Positions 27,905-36,796 of a stretch of DNA of 64,000 bases are shown here, piece by piece; positions within the stretch are counted from its first letter, which is position 1; every line of letters begins with the position of its first letter. Both the position numbers and the translations under genes were made by a program. The notes under the pieces are model-generated. The model ran no database searches and was not told the origin of the DNA. It worked only from the letters and a program-made list of their open reading frames with translations. This stretch comes from Streptomyces nodosus. Its GTDB lineage: Bacteria > Actinomycetota > Actinomycetes > Streptomycetales > Streptomycetaceae. Location: the NCBI RefSeq assembly GCF_008704995.1, contig NZ_CP023747.1, positions 682,001 through 746,000 on the forward strand, written 5' to 3'.

Positions 27905-28986
27905 TCAGCTATTGCCGAGTCAGAGGTATGCGATTCGGCATGCGACTCGAGGCTGAATGCCGTTGCACGCCGAGGCATGGTCCCGCACGAGTCGGCGTCC
28001 GTGGTCGACGGGCTGCCTTTGCATTAATTAACGAGCGCTCACATGGCCGGTGGTGTGGCGTGGCGCTGTTCGTCCGGGCTTCGGATTTTACCTCTGCCGA
28101 CCGGGCGCCGGATCCGCGATCCACCGGGACCCCGGTCCGTCGACGGCCCGAACGCCGCCTCCCGTGGGCCCGTATGGGTCGAGAGAGCGGGCCGGGGGCC
28201 TTCCGCTTCCGCGCACGCGCGGTGCCGTGTCCGGCCCGGGTGCGGCGCGAGGGGCGCGCCCCGGCGCCCCCGCCCCCGGTGGCCGACGCCGCGGGGATCC
28301 CCGCCGGGGGCCCGTCGGACGGCAACTGGGCCGCCCCCGTGGGCAGGTGGGCGGTGCAGCCGTCCCACTTCCGGGCCGCACCGGACCGCGGGGCGGCCCA
28401 CCGCCCCCGTCTTCCTGGACCACCGGCACCCGGGGGCCCGGCACCCACCGCCGTCACGTCCGAACGCATCACTAGGGAATTTCCGGTTCCGCTCATGAGA
28501 CCACTGGGAGCCGCACGGACGCACCCCGACCGGGAGGAGCGGGAGTTCGACGAGAACCATGCAGCGGCCGGTTCACCCCGCCGCGCCGCCCGCTTCGGCG
28601 TCCCCCGTGCGTCCATATCGCCCGAGCCGGGCAAGATTCGGGCATCTTCCCTTCCGCAATTCCCTGGCAAGACACCTCTCAATCCGCCAATTCGGTTCAC
28701 ATTCCCTCCACCTTCAAGGCGTAAGTCCTTCCCCGACGCCGAAATCGAGACTCGTCGAGCGGCGCCCTCGTCCCGGCCGGGAAGAACCTGGCCGAAAGAG
28801 GCACCATTCACCCGCTTTTCGGAAATCGAGCCCTGTTCCGCACGAGAACCGACGCCGTCCCGGCACCCGTCCCGGACGCTTCGCGGACCGGAAGCCGATC
28901 GGCGATGCCGTCGCGGGCCGGTGGGGCACGGTACGACAGCACAGTCTCGGCCGGGTGACCGGCCGCGACGAGGCGGGTCCCCCGCC
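27905..28986. other. Gene-free stretch between regulator operon and methyltransferase gene
   Basis: About 1.1 kb. Open frames on both strands translate to low-complexity Arg/Pro/Gly-rich sequence with no recognisable family. It contains a TTAATTAA-bearing A/T-rich patch near 28021, a PAS-LuxR-type box at 28472, a weaker half-box near 28652-28667 and another A/T-rich patch at 28640-28760. It could be a decayed gene with its old promoter, or the border of the polyene cluster. Confidence 0.55.
28472..28487. promoter_or_regulatory. Orphan PAS-LuxR (PimM-type) box
   Basis: CTAGGGAATTTCCGGT agrees with the remembered PimM consensus at 13 of 16 positions, with a perfect left half. No gene starts nearby in either direction: MarR begins about 600 bp to the left, and the facing methyltransferase ends about 500 bp to the right. 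Confidence 0.55.
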
Positions 28987-29625
28987 CTACTCCCCCTTGC
29001 GCATCAGCAGACGACCGTGGCGGAACCGTTCCCCCTCGCGCGGCTCGCGCAGCATCCGGCCGATCTCGGTGAAGCCGGCCTCGCCGGCCGAACCCGCGAG
29101 TTCGTCGACCGGCCATCGGTAGGCGGTGACCACCTTGTGGTCGAACGCCGTGACCGGCGCGCCCTCCGACTCGAAGAAGGCGAGCAGAAGCAGTCCGCCG
29201 GGCGCGAGCACCCGCCGGAACTCGGCGAAGTACGCGGGCACATGAGCCGGTGGGGTGTGAATGACCGAGTACCAGGAGACAACACCCCGCAGCCCGCCGT
29301 CCGCCAGGTCCAGGGCGTCCATCGAACCGACCTCGAACCGCAGATCCGGGTAGGTCTCGCGGGCCAGGTCGATCATCACCGGCGACAGGTCGACACCGAA
29401 GACGTCCAGCCCCAGGTCCCGCAGATGGGCCGTCATGCGCCCGGGCCCGCAGCCCAGCTCGGCCACGGGTCCGGGCCCGGTGGACCGCACGCTCTCGGCG
29501 AACGCGGCGAGCACCGCACGGTCCAGCGGATGACCGGGTTCGTCCCGGACGAACTCGGCGTAGAGGACGGCGACGGCGTCGTAGGCGGCGGCGGTCGCCC
29601 GGTGATACGAGGAAGGTTCAGTCAC
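28987..29625 (-). CDS. Class I SAM-dependent methyltransferase
   Basis: A 212-aa methyltransferase. Motif I is VAELGCGPGRMTAHL near residue 55, the acidic loop FGVDLSP near 75, and motif IV/post region GVVSWYSVIHTPP with LAPGGLLLLAFFE follow. I use GTG 29625 (VTEPSSYHR); the frame can start 12 bp earlier at another GTG. No strong ribosome site is visible. The substrate is unknown. It lies between the gene-free stretch and chdC, in the same direction as chdC but 177 bp after it, so it may be expressed separately. A tailoring role in the polyene cluster is not supported by any sequence feature. Confidence 0.83.
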   Translation of the reverse strand: MTEPSSYHRATAAAYDAVAVLYAEFVRDEPGHPLDRAVLAAFAESVRSTGPGPVAELGCGPGRMTAHLRDLGLDVFGVDLSPVMIDLARETYPDLRFEVGSMDALDLADGGLRGVVSWYSVIHTPPAHVPAYFAEFRRVLAPGGLLLLAFFESEGAPVTAFDHKVVTAYRWPVDELAGSAGEAGFTEIGRMLREPREGERFRHGRLLMRKGE

Positions 29626-29802
29626 GGACGAGCACACTAGGGCGCGTGGGGACTCCGCCGACCGAAAATCGGACAGACCCCGATGCCGCCCCGCCGCCGA
29701 GGTGCCGGCGGGCGGGAAACGGTCGGGGTCGTCGTGGCAGAGGACGGTGGTCCAGGGCTCACTGTCCGAGGGCGAGCGCCAGCGGCGTCAGCACCGCGCG
29801 CG

Positions 29803-30543
29803 TCAGGCGAGTCCGGCGACGAGTCGGGGGACCGTACTGCGGCGGCCGGTGAAGAAGGGGACCTCCTCGCGGACGTGCAGCCGTGCTCCGGAGGCCCGCA
29901 GACGGCGCATCAGGTCGACGATGCGGTGCAGTTCGTCCGCCTCGAAGGCGAGGATCCACTCGAAGTCGCCCAGGGCGAAGGAGGGGACGGTGTTGGCGCG
30001 CACATCGGGGAAGTCTCGGGCCATCCGGCCATGCTCCGCGAGCATGCCGCGCCGCTCGGCCTCCGGGAGCAGATACCAGTCGTAGGAGCGCACAAAGGGG
30101 TACACACAGATGTGGTCGCGCGGGCGTTCACCGGCGACATAGGCCGGGATGTGGGACCGGTTGAACTCGGCCGGGCGGTGCAGCGCCATGTTCGACCACA
30201 CCGGCTCCAGGCTCCGCCCCAGTGCGGTGCGGCGGAAGCGCTGGTACGCCTCCTGGAGGGCGTCCGCGGTCTCCGCGTGCCACCAGATCATGACGTCCGC
30301 GTCGGCCCGGAGCCCGGACAGCCGGTAGACGCCCCGCACCGTGATGTCCTCGGCGTCGAGTCGCTCGAACAGGGCCACGACCTCGTCCGCGAGTCCGCCG
30401 CGCTCGGGCGGGAGCACATCGCGCTGCCGGAACACCGACCACAGGGCGTACCGCACGACGTTGTTGAGTTCCCTGGCCTTCTTGCCGGCCTCCGGCGGCC
30501 GCCCGGGGGCGGCCGGCTCCGGAAGGCGGTCCCTGTTCGACAT
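29803..30543 (-). CDS. chdC: Coproheme decarboxylase (ChdC/HemQ), chlorite dismutase family
   Basis: A 246-aa protein of the actinobacterial ChdC type, recognised from [61 protein letters not shown] and the AEHGRM segment that should carry the proximal haem histidine. The enzyme decarboxylates coproheme III to haem b, the last step of the coproporphyrin-dependent pathway. ATG 30543 has GGAG nine bases upstream; a longer frame to 30600 lacks homology. In Streptomyces chdC is usually beside other haem genes, but here it stands alone next to a MerR-PP2C gene. It may be a second copy or a relocated one. Confidence 0.92.
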   Translation of the reverse strand: MSNRDRLPEPAAPGRPPEAGKKARELNNVVRYALWSVFRQRDVLPPERGGLADEVVALFERLDAEDITVRGVYRLSGLRADADVMIWWHAETADALQEAYQRFRRTALGRSLEPVWSNMALHRPAEFNRSHIPAYVAGERPRDHICVYPFVRSYDWYLLPEAERRGMLAEHGRMARDFPDVRANTVPSFALGDFEWILAFEADELHRIVDLMRRLRASGARLHVREEVPFFTGRRSTVPRLVAGLA

Positions 30544-30742
30544 GCTCACTCCACATTCACGGGCCGGACCGAGCGACGCCGAGCCGACGGCCCCGGTCAC
30601 CGGACGACGGCCGCCCCCGAACTCCGCGCCCGGGGCTCCGCTCCAGGAGCCGGATGCCCGGCGTCGGCGTCCATGGCTGCATTAGATCCGGCACCTTTCC
30701 TCGTGGGCAAAAAGATTGCCCAGCAGGCAAGGAAGGCGATGG

Positions 30743-30773
30743 TTGACCTTCACCGTGGGGGAAGGCACAGCAT
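30743..30773 (+). promoter_or_regulatory. MerR-type promoter with long spacer and internal palindrome
   Basis: TTGACC (30743-30748) and CAGCAT (30768-30773) are separated by 19 bp, as in MerR-activated promoters. The palindrome CCTTC-N9-GAAGG (30747-30765) fills the spacer. It precedes the MerR-PP2C gene by 43 bp, which suggests autoregulation. Confidence 0.65.
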
Positions 30774-30815
30774 CGGTGGGGCCGGGCGAGGTGCCCGGCA
30801 CGAGGAGGAGCGAGC

Positions 30816-31892
30816 ATGGGTCTGCTGACCATCGGGGCGTTCTCGAGGGCTTCCCGGCTGTCGCCGAAGGCACTGCGTCTCTACGACGAACTCGGTCTGC
30901 TGCCCCCCGCCCGCGTGGACCCGGTGACCGGCTACCGCCTCTACGCACCGGAACAACTGGAGCAGGCCCGACTGGTCGCCTGGCTCCGGCGCCTGGGGAT
31001 GCCCCTGGCCCGCATCCGGCACATCAGCACCCTGGAGGCGGGCCCGGCGGCCCAGGAGATCCGCGCGTTCTGGGCCCAGGTCGAGGCCGACACCGCCGCA
31101 CGGCGGGACCTGGCCGCCTTCCTCGTCGACCATCTCTCCCGGGAGGACCCCACCATGTCTCCGACCACCGAACCGCTGGCCATCCGCTATGCCGCCCTGT
31201 CCGACACGGGCCTGGTCCGCGAGAGCAACCAGGACACCGCGCATGCGAGTTCCCGTCTGCTCGCCGTCGCCGACGGCTTCGGAAGCCGGGGAGCCCCCGC
31301 CAGCGCGGCCGCCGTCGACGCGCTCAAGCACCTCGAGACCGACGCCATACCGGCAGGCAGTCTTCTGAACGTCCTCGAGGACGCCCTCGGCCGCGCAGAG
31401 CGGGCCGTGCACGGCATCGCCGGAACCGGCCCCTCACCCGAGGAGGCCGGCACCACGCTCACCGCGATGTACTGGACCGGATCCCAGCTCGCCCTCGTCC
31501 ACATCGGCGACTGCCGCGTCCACCTCCTGCGCGACGGGCACCTGTTCCAGATCACCCACGACCACACCGTGGTGCAGTCGATGATCGACGAAGGACGCCT
31601 CACCCCGGAAGAGGCCGCCACCCATCCCCAGCGTTCGCTGCTGGTACGGGCCCTGGGCCGAGGCGCCGACGCCACCCCCGACCTGCGCCTCCACGACGCC
31701 CGGCGGGGAGACCGGTATCTGCTCTGCTCCGACGGACTGTCCACCGTCGTCCCGGCCGACGAGATCCACCGGGTGCTCTCCGGGGGCACGGAGCCCGAGC
31801 AGGCGGTCCGCGAGCTCATCACCCTCGCCAACGGCTCCGGCGGCCCGGACAACATCAGCTGTGTGGTCGCCGACGTCGTCCGGGCCGAGTAG
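30816..31892 (+). CDS. MerR regulator fused to a PP2C-type Ser/Thr phosphatase
   Basis: A 358-aa two-domain protein. Residues 1-110 are a MerR DNA-binding domain and coiled coil (LTIGAFSRASRLSPKALRLY, LYAPEQLEQARLVAWLRRLG). Residues 120-355 are a PP2C phosphatase: DTGLVRESNQD (metal-binding motif 1), VADGFGSRG (normally DGMGGH, so altered), HIGDCRVHLLRDG, RYLLCSDGLS and GGPDNISCVV, with most metal-binding aspartates retained. ATG 30816 follows GAGGAGCGAGC. The fusion would join DNA binding to phosphatase activity, or use the phosphatase fold as a sensor. It is divergent from chdC, and a MerR-type promoter lies directly upstream. Confidence 0.9.
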   Translation: MGLLTIGAFSRASRLSPKALRLYDELGLLPPARVDPVTGYRLYAPEQLEQARLVAWLRRLGMPLARIRHISTLEAGPAAQEIRAFWAQVEADTAARRDLAAFLVDHLSREDPTMSPTTEPLAIRYAALSDTGLVRESNQDTAHASSRLLAVADGFGSRGAPASAAAVDALKHLETDAIPAGSLLNVLEDALGRAERAVHGIAGTGPSPEEAGTTLTAMYWTGSQLALVHIGDCRVHLLRDGHLFQITHDHTVVQSMIDEGRLTPEEAATHPQRSLLVRALGRGADATPDLRLHDARRGDRYLLCSDGLSTVVPADEIHRVLSGGTEPEQAVRELITLANGSGGPDNISCVVADVVRAE

Positions 31893-31968
31893 GGCGACCC
31901 GTACGGTCATCGAGCCCGGGCGGCGGAAGGACACCCGTCGCCCGGGCTGCCTGGCGTGAGCGCCGGAC

Positions 31969-33072
31969 ATGATGAACAGTGACGTTATGGGCATATGGAA
32001 CAAGCGGGACGATGTGCTGGTCCACCAGGCCGAGCCGTACAACGCCGAATCCCCTCCCGGCGCCCTCACCCGCCGGATCACCCCCCTGGACAGCTTCTAC
32101 GGCCGCAATCACGCGCCGATCCCCCGCGTCGACCCCGAGAGCTGGCGGCTGCGGGTGGACGGCCTGGTCGATCACCCGCTGGAGCTGTCGTCGGACGAAC
32201 TACGGCGCCGCTTCCCCGAGCGGAGCGTGGTGGCGACCCTGCAGTGCGCGGGCAACCGCCGGGCCGACCTCATCGAGGTGCGCGACATCCCCGGCCAGGT
32301 CTCCTGGGGCCCCGGTGCCGTCTCCACCGCGCGCTGGACCGGGGCGAGCCTGGCGGATGTGCTGGCCGAGGCCGGGGTGCGACCCGACGCGGCCCATATC
32401 GCCTTCACCGGTGCCGATGTGTCACCGCAGGCCCAGCCGCCGCAGCCCTTCGGGGGCTCGATACCGGTGGCGAAGGCGACCTCCGGGGAGGTGCTGCTGG
32501 CCTGGGCCATGAACGACCAGGAACTGCCCGTAGCGCACGGCGCCCCGCTGCGCGTGATCGTCCCCGGCTGGATCGGCGCCCGCAGTGTCAAGTGGCTCCG
32601 GCGCATCACCGCGCGGGCCGAACCGTCCGACAACTACTTCCAGACCGAATACAGCATCCTGCCCGCCGAGGCCGACCCTCTCCGGGCCGGGCCCGGGGAC
32701 GGCATCACCCTCGGCCCGATCGCCCTGCACTGCGCCATTCTGCGGCCCGCCAAGAACGCCCGGCTGCCGTCCGGGCCGACCGAGATCACCGGCTTCGCCC
32801 TCGCCGGGGACGACCGGACCGTGGCACGCGTGGAGGTCTCCACCGACCACGGCCGCACCTGGACCCACGCCGATCTGGACCCCCCGGACAACCCCTGGAC
32901 GTGGCAGCACTGGCGCACCACGCTCACCCTGCCCCCGGGCGAGACCGAACTCGTCGCCCGCGCCTGGGACTCCACGGCGACCGTGCAGCCCGAGTCCCCG
33001 GCGACCGTCTGGAACCCCAGGGGGTACGCCAACAACGCCGCGGCCCATCTACGCGTCCTGTGCGCCCCCTGA
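31969..33072 (+). CDS. Sulfite-oxidase-like molybdopterin enzyme
   Basis: A 367-aa protein with the sulfite oxidase/YedY molybdopterin fold. ITPLDSFYGRNHAPIPRVD near residue 40, the molybdenum-ligating cysteine in ATLQCAGNRR near 95, WTGASLADVL and VPGWIGARSVKWL are family hallmarks. The C-terminal Mo-co dimerisation domain (about 250-365) includes VEVSTDHGRTW and RAWDSTATVQPE. No signal peptide is present, so it should be cytosolic. It may oxidise sulfite to sulfate or act on another oxo-substrate. ATG 31969 is the first start; ATG 31987 is an equally good alternative. It starts 76 bp after the MerR-PP2C gene and may be read with it. Confidence 0.9.
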   Translation: MMNSDVMGIWNKRDDVLVHQAEPYNAESPPGALTRRITPLDSFYGRNHAPIPRVDPESWRLRVDGLVDHPLELSSDELRRRFPERSVVATLQCAGNRRADLIEVRDIPGQVSWGPGAVSTARWTGASLADVLAEAGVRPDAAHIAFTGADVSPQAQPPQPFGGSIPVAKATSGEVLLAWAMNDQELPVAHGAPLRVIVPGWIGARSVKWLRRITARAEPSDNYFQTEYSILPAEADPLRAGPGDGITLGPIALHCAILRPAKNARLPSGPTEITGFALAGDDRTVARVEVSTDHGRTWTHADLDPPDNPWTWQHWRTTLTLPPGETELVARAWDSTATVQPESPATVWNPRGYANNAAAHLRVLCAP

Positions 33073-33097
33073 CCGACACGCCCCCTTGGCCCCCGCG

Positions 33098-33124
33098 GGC
33101 CCGCCGCCCCGGGACGGGCGGGCC
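33098..33124. terminator. Hairpin after the sulfite-oxidase gene
   Basis: GGCCCGCC and GGCGGGCC form a perfect 8-bp stem with an 11-nt loop, 25 bp past the stop and facing a convergent operon. Confidence 0.55.
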
Positions 33125-33202
33125 GGCACCTCGAAAGGCACCATCGCGGGGTAACCGGAACGTACACCTCCACCGACCGGAACGGAAGACTCACAACTAC
33201 GT

Positions 33203-33739
33203 CTATCTCCGGCATTCCACCTTTTTCAGGCTGGCCGGGAGATAAGAAGCCGCGAAGCGTTCCAGCTCGCCACGCTTTTCCTTGATCGTCTCGCGCGACC
33301 CCGCCAGCACCATGTCCAGAACATGATGATTCTCGCCTCCACCCCCACCACAAGAAGTCACAGCCGTGAACTCGCCGTCGGATATCACGGCATTGTCCAC
33401 TCGGCCGGAAATCTCAGGATTCCCTTCGGGGTGTGTTTTCCGTGCATGCTCGAGCACGTCAAAATAATTTTGATCCCGATATTCATCGATGAACAGCGCA
33501 CTCTTCCCGTCCACCGACACAACGCATTGCCGGCGCCGGGAGTCCAGTGTCTTCTGCTCCGCCTTGAGCTCCTTCCCCTCCGGCAGCAGCGGCGCCAGGA
33601 GCTTCGGACTGACCGTGCCGCCACAGACCTGCGCCGGGATCGTGTACTGCTTGGAGCCCCCGCATCCCGAAACCCCCACAAGCAGGACCACCACTGCTCC
33701 GGCCACGAGGAAAGGCGTGCGAACTACCCTGCTTTTCAT
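33203..33739 (-). CDS. Secreted lipoprotein of unknown function
   Basis: A 178-aa lipoprotein: basic start MKSRVVRTP, a hydrophobic stretch and a lipobox VSGC with the cysteine near residue 25. The mature part has three further Cys-containing segments (VCGGTVS, RRQCVVSV, TSCGGGGG), suggesting disulfides, and no family I recognise. ATG 33739 overlaps the stop of the interrupted gene upstream as ATGA, so it depended on that gene's translation. Base composition is lower in GC than the surroundings. Because the IS lies upstream in the operon and in the opposite direction, expression of this gene may be reduced or now come from inside the remnant. Confidence 0.82.
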   Translation of the reverse strand: MKSRVVRTPFLVAGAVVVLLVGVSGCGGSKQYTIPAQVCGGTVSPKLLAPLLPEGKELKAEQKTLDSRRRQCVVSVDGKSALFIDEYRDQNYFDVLEHARKTHPEGNPEISGRVDNAVISDGEFTAVTSCGGGGGENHHVLDMVLAGSRETIKEKRGELERFAASYLPASLKKVECRR

Positions 33740-35574
33740 TGGGGCGCTATACCTGCAATCCTGTTGGCAGTACTGTTTCCGTTGAACGCCGAGTTGCCGA
33801 TGGAGTCCTGGCGCAGATATTCGTTGCCCGCCTGAGTGAGCCGATGGTCCGGATGAACGCTGGACCACTCTTCACCCAGAGCCTGCAGGTATCCTTGCCG
33901 TGACTGAAAATTGTGAGAATTATCGATGGCCGCATCGTCGTCGATGCGATTCTGCTCCTCAACCTGCCAGGCATAGGCCGCGGCATCGATTCCACGCTGG
34001 ACGGCGTCACCGGCCCCCGGGATGAAGTTCGCTGCTCCGCCGAGCACGTGATATCCCCATTTCGCGGGCCAGGAGGGATCCTCTTTATCGGTCTCAATCG
34101 CCTGGTAACGAGCAGATTCCATGAAGCCGACCGTCTGCCCGGCGCGCTTGAGTTCTTCCTCAGGATCGCCTGGGTGCTCAGTGTGAATATCGGCGATGAT
34201 CGCGTGATTGACGCCCTCCATGAGAGTGCCGTAGGCATCCTGGTCTCGCGATATCTGCTTCGAAACCTCCAGCAGTTCCTTGTAGTCCAGCGGACTCGAC
34301 CCGGTGTCCAGGGAACTCGCCGACCGGTGCACCTCGTCCCCCCAGTTCCCCAGGAGGGACGCCATATCGTCCCTCAACTCGGATGGGAAGTCGTCGCCCT
34401 TGTCGGACAGATGGCCCAAAGCACTTTCGAGGACCTGCCGCTGACCGTCGGTGTGCTGGTACGAGGTGACGACATGCGGCTGGTCGGGGTCCAGGCCGCT
34501 GCCCGCCGCCAGGAGTGCCTTGCCCAGGGCGTCGCGCGACTGCACAATCCCGTCGCCCTTGCCGAAGGGGTCGTCCTCGTCGTAGAACTGCCGGTCCTTG
34601 AGGAGGTAGTCGGCCCAATCGTCCTGGCGGAACAGCTCCGTCGCGAAGTCCGGGTTATGAGAGACGGCCTTGAGGTATCCGCCCATCGGATCGCTCCCAA
34701 GCTCGCCGTCGCCCCCCGTGCCCGTGTAGTCGAGCTGGGCGGCGAGGCCCGGGTTGCCCCAGATCGCCACGGGGTCGAAGTTCTTCTTCGCCTTCGTTTC
34801 GAACGTGCGAACGGCGTCACCGTAATCACGCAGGAAGTCGCCGTCGAACTTGCCCTTCACCATGAGATTACTCATGATCTGGAATCCGTACGGCTTCGTC
34901 ATGATCCCCTCGTGACCGAACTGCTTGGCACCGTCAGCGATGATGTCCCTCTTCCACGCCTCCATTGCCGGAGAGTGACTGTGCGAAGCGTTGGCCAGGG
35001 ACACACTGAGGTTCGTCTGCACTTCTCCCAGGAGCTTGGCACGCTCGCCCTCGGGCGTATGTCCCTGGCCAGGGTCCGCCAGGTCGCGCCAGAACTGGAG
35101 TGTGCCGTCCGCGCCCAGCCCGGTGGCAAACGACTCGGTGAAGCCGGGATTGCCCCGCTGTTCTTTCAGCATCCCGTTGAAGCGGTCCAGCTTGTCCTGA
35201 CTCCATCCGTCGACATGGCCCTTGGCGATCTCCTTCCTCCAGTACTCGGCGTCCGCCTCGCCCTGCTCACGGTCGGCCTCCTTCACCGAGTTCGGCCCCT
35301 GTTCGGTGAAGTCGTACTTGTTCTTCGCCAGACTGCGCAGGGCGCGGGCGACGATACGGTCGGTCTCGGTCGCCTCCCACAGAATCCGGGTGATCCGGCG
35401 CTGCGCGACGTCGAGCTCCTCGTCGGTCGGCTGATGGATGTCGTTGCCGTCACCGGCCGCCGCACCGGAAGGGACAGAGGCACTGACCTTGCCGTTGCCG
35501 TTGACATAGATATTTCGTTTCGCCAAGTCGTCGATGGCGGACCGCAGGTCGCTCTTGTGCTTCGTGAAGTCCGT

Positions 35575-35588
35575 GAGCCCTTTCCAAC
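35575..35588 (+). repeat. Left terminal inverted repeat of the insertion sequence
   Basis: GAGCCCTTTCCAAC, preceded by the target duplicate CGT at 35572-35574. Confidence 0.8.
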
Positions 35589-35624
35589 CTGATGGCCGAG
35601 CTTGGCAGTTGGGCTGACAACGTG

Positions 35625-35683
35625 GTGAAGCCCCTGGTAGATGGGTTTTCGACCAAGAGAACCGTCTCCACCAGAGGCTTCAC
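35625..35683 (+). promoter_or_regulatory. Inverted repeat hiding the transposase start
   Basis: GTGAAGCCCCTGGT (35625-35638) and ACCAGAGGCTTCAC (35670-35683) pair almost perfectly and end one base before the GTG start. The AGAGG that could serve as ribosome site lies in the right arm. Transcripts entering from outside would fold here and block translation, as known for IS10 and IS50. Confidence 0.6.
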
Positions 35684-36451
35684 GTGCTTGTTTACCCGTC
35701 CGGCATCGACGTGTCCAGCTCTGCCCTTCGCTTCCTCGCTCAGGAGTTGCGGCGGCACCGCCGTACGATCGGATCCCGTTGGCGGCGGCTGAACGCCGGC
35801 CGTCAGGCCCTCCTCACACTCGCCCATCTGCGGGTGGGACACACGTATACTCAGCTCGCGGCCGGATTCGGCGTCGGAACCACGACCGCATACCGCTACG
35901 TCACCGAGGCCGTCAACCTACTGGCCGCCCTCGCACCCAGCCTGGCCGACGCCGTCCGCACCGCGTCGGCGAAGGCGTACCTGCTCCTGGACGGCACACT
36001 CCTGCCGATCGACCGCATCGCCGCGGACCGGCCCTTCTACTCCGGCAAACACAAGAGGCACGGGATGAACGTGCAGGTCCTCGCCGATCCCCTCGGCCGG
36101 CTGTTGTGGGCCTCGCCGGCCCTGCCCGGCGCCGTCCACGACGTCCGTGCGGCCCGCGAACACGGCATCGTCGACGCCCTTGCCGAGGCCGGCATCAAGT
36201 GCTGGGCCGACAAAGGCTACCGGGGTGCCGGCGGCACGGTCCGTACCCCGTGCTGGGGGCGATGGGAGACCCTTTCCACAGGCCAGAAGGCGGTGAACCG
36301 GTCCCACGCGAAGATCCGAGCACTCGTCGAGCAGGCCATGGCCACCCTCAAGTCCTGGCGGCTCCTCCGCAAGATCCGGTGCTCGACCACCCGGATCACC
36401 TGCCTCGTCCAGGCCGTCCTCACCCTGCATCTGGCCAGCTCAGACCAATGA
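35684..36451 (+). CDS. IS5-family transposase (DDE_4 type)
   Basis: A 255-aa transposase beginning at GTG 35684. Residues 50-95 are a helix-turn-helix (VGHTYTQLAAGFGVGTTTAY). The DDE catalytic core has Asp in LLLDGTLLPIDRI (near 105), Asp in WADKGYRG (near 180) and Glu in LVEQAMATLKSW (near 220). The frame is intact and full length for this group, so the element could still be active. It is on the strand opposite to the interrupted gene. The stop lies 12 bp inside the right end of the element. Confidence 0.93.
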   Translation: MLVYPSGIDVSSSALRFLAQELRRHRRTIGSRWRRLNAGRQALLTLAHLRVGHTYTQLAAGFGVGTTTAYRYVTEAVNLLAALAPSLADAVRTASAKAYLLLDGTLLPIDRIAADRPFYSGKHKRHGMNVQVLADPLGRLLWASPALPGAVHDVRAAREHGIVDALAEAGIKCWADKGYRGAGGTVRTPCWGRWETLSTGQKAVNRSHAKIRALVEQAMATLKSWRLLRKIRCSTTRITCLVQAVLTLHLASSDQ

Positions 36452-36463
36452 TGGAAAAGCCTC
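36450..36463 (-). repeat. Right terminal inverted repeat of the insertion sequence
   Basis: Read on the minus strand: GAGGCTTTTCCATC; followed on the plus strand by the target duplicate CGT at 36464-36466. Confidence 0.8.
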
Positions 36464-36796
36464 CGTGTGAGTGTCACGCAGCAGATCAAGGATGCTCTTG
36501 GCCTCGGCTGCCGCGTCCCCGAACTGCTTCGCCGTCTTGGTCACGAACTGGCGGGACACGGTGGCATTGACTCCCTCCCAGTCCGCCGCGTTGGCCTTTT
36601 TCTCCAGGTCCGCCGCGTTGACCTGCCCGTCACCGCCGACGGCGAGCCTCTCCAGACGGCCCTGCATGGTTTCCCAGTCGTCCACCGCGGTCTTCAAGGT
36701 GCCCAGGCGCAGGTCGTTGAGTTCCTGGACCGTCAATGTGTCCGCCATGATCTGATTCAGCCCCCGTTGCCAGAACGCCGTTGTCGTGAGCGGCCG

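Larger units (their letters stand above)
35575..36463 (+). mobile_element. 889-bp IS5-family-type insertion sequence
   Basis: Ends were set from the interrupted gene. The terminal inverted repeats are GAGCCCTTTCCAAC (35575-35588) and, read inward from 36463, GAGGCTTTTCCATC (11 of 14 identical). The target duplication CGT is at 35572-35574 and 36464-36466, and removing it restores the host reading frame exactly. It carries one transposase gene in the opposite direction to its host gene. Confidence 0.9.
33736..36748 (-). pseudogene. 706-aa cassette protein gene split by an insertion sequence
   Basis: The two halves are 36748-36464 (95 codons from ATG 36748) and 35574-33736. Removing the 889-bp insertion and one 3-bp duplication joins DTHT to DFTKHKSDLRSAIDDLAKRN in frame and gives 706 residues. 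The N-terminal half (TVQELNDLRLGTLKTAVDDW) is helical, like the WXG-type or DUF6571-like proteins associated with actinomycete secretion; that resemblance is from memory. The long C-terminal part is acidic and helical, with a Gly/Ala-rich segment (GGAANFIPGAGDAVQRGI, about 600-620) that may touch membranes. Neighbours are a 150-aa helical protein upstream and a lipoprotein downstream. The downstream fragment could still start at internal codons such as TTG 35526. Function unknown. Confidence 0.85.

Noticed and set aside
28018..28040. TTAATTAA followed by GAGCGCTC, resembling a LacI-type operator
   Set aside because: No LacI gene or target gene is adjacent and the palindrome is only 8 bp; chance is likely.
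28039..28560. Several open frames on both strands in 28.0-28.6 kb
   Set aside because: All are low-complexity Arg/Pro/Gly sequences and none has both a start signal and GC-ending codon bias in a coherent frame.
28652..28667. A second weak PAS-LuxR-like box in the gene-free stretch
   Set aside because: About 12 of 16 positions and a broken right arm; too weak without a gene to control.
33913..35592. A 559-codon plus-strand frame opposite the interrupted cassette gene
   Set aside because: It follows the codon structure of the minus-strand gene, is cut by the insertion in the same way, and shows no family or start signal.
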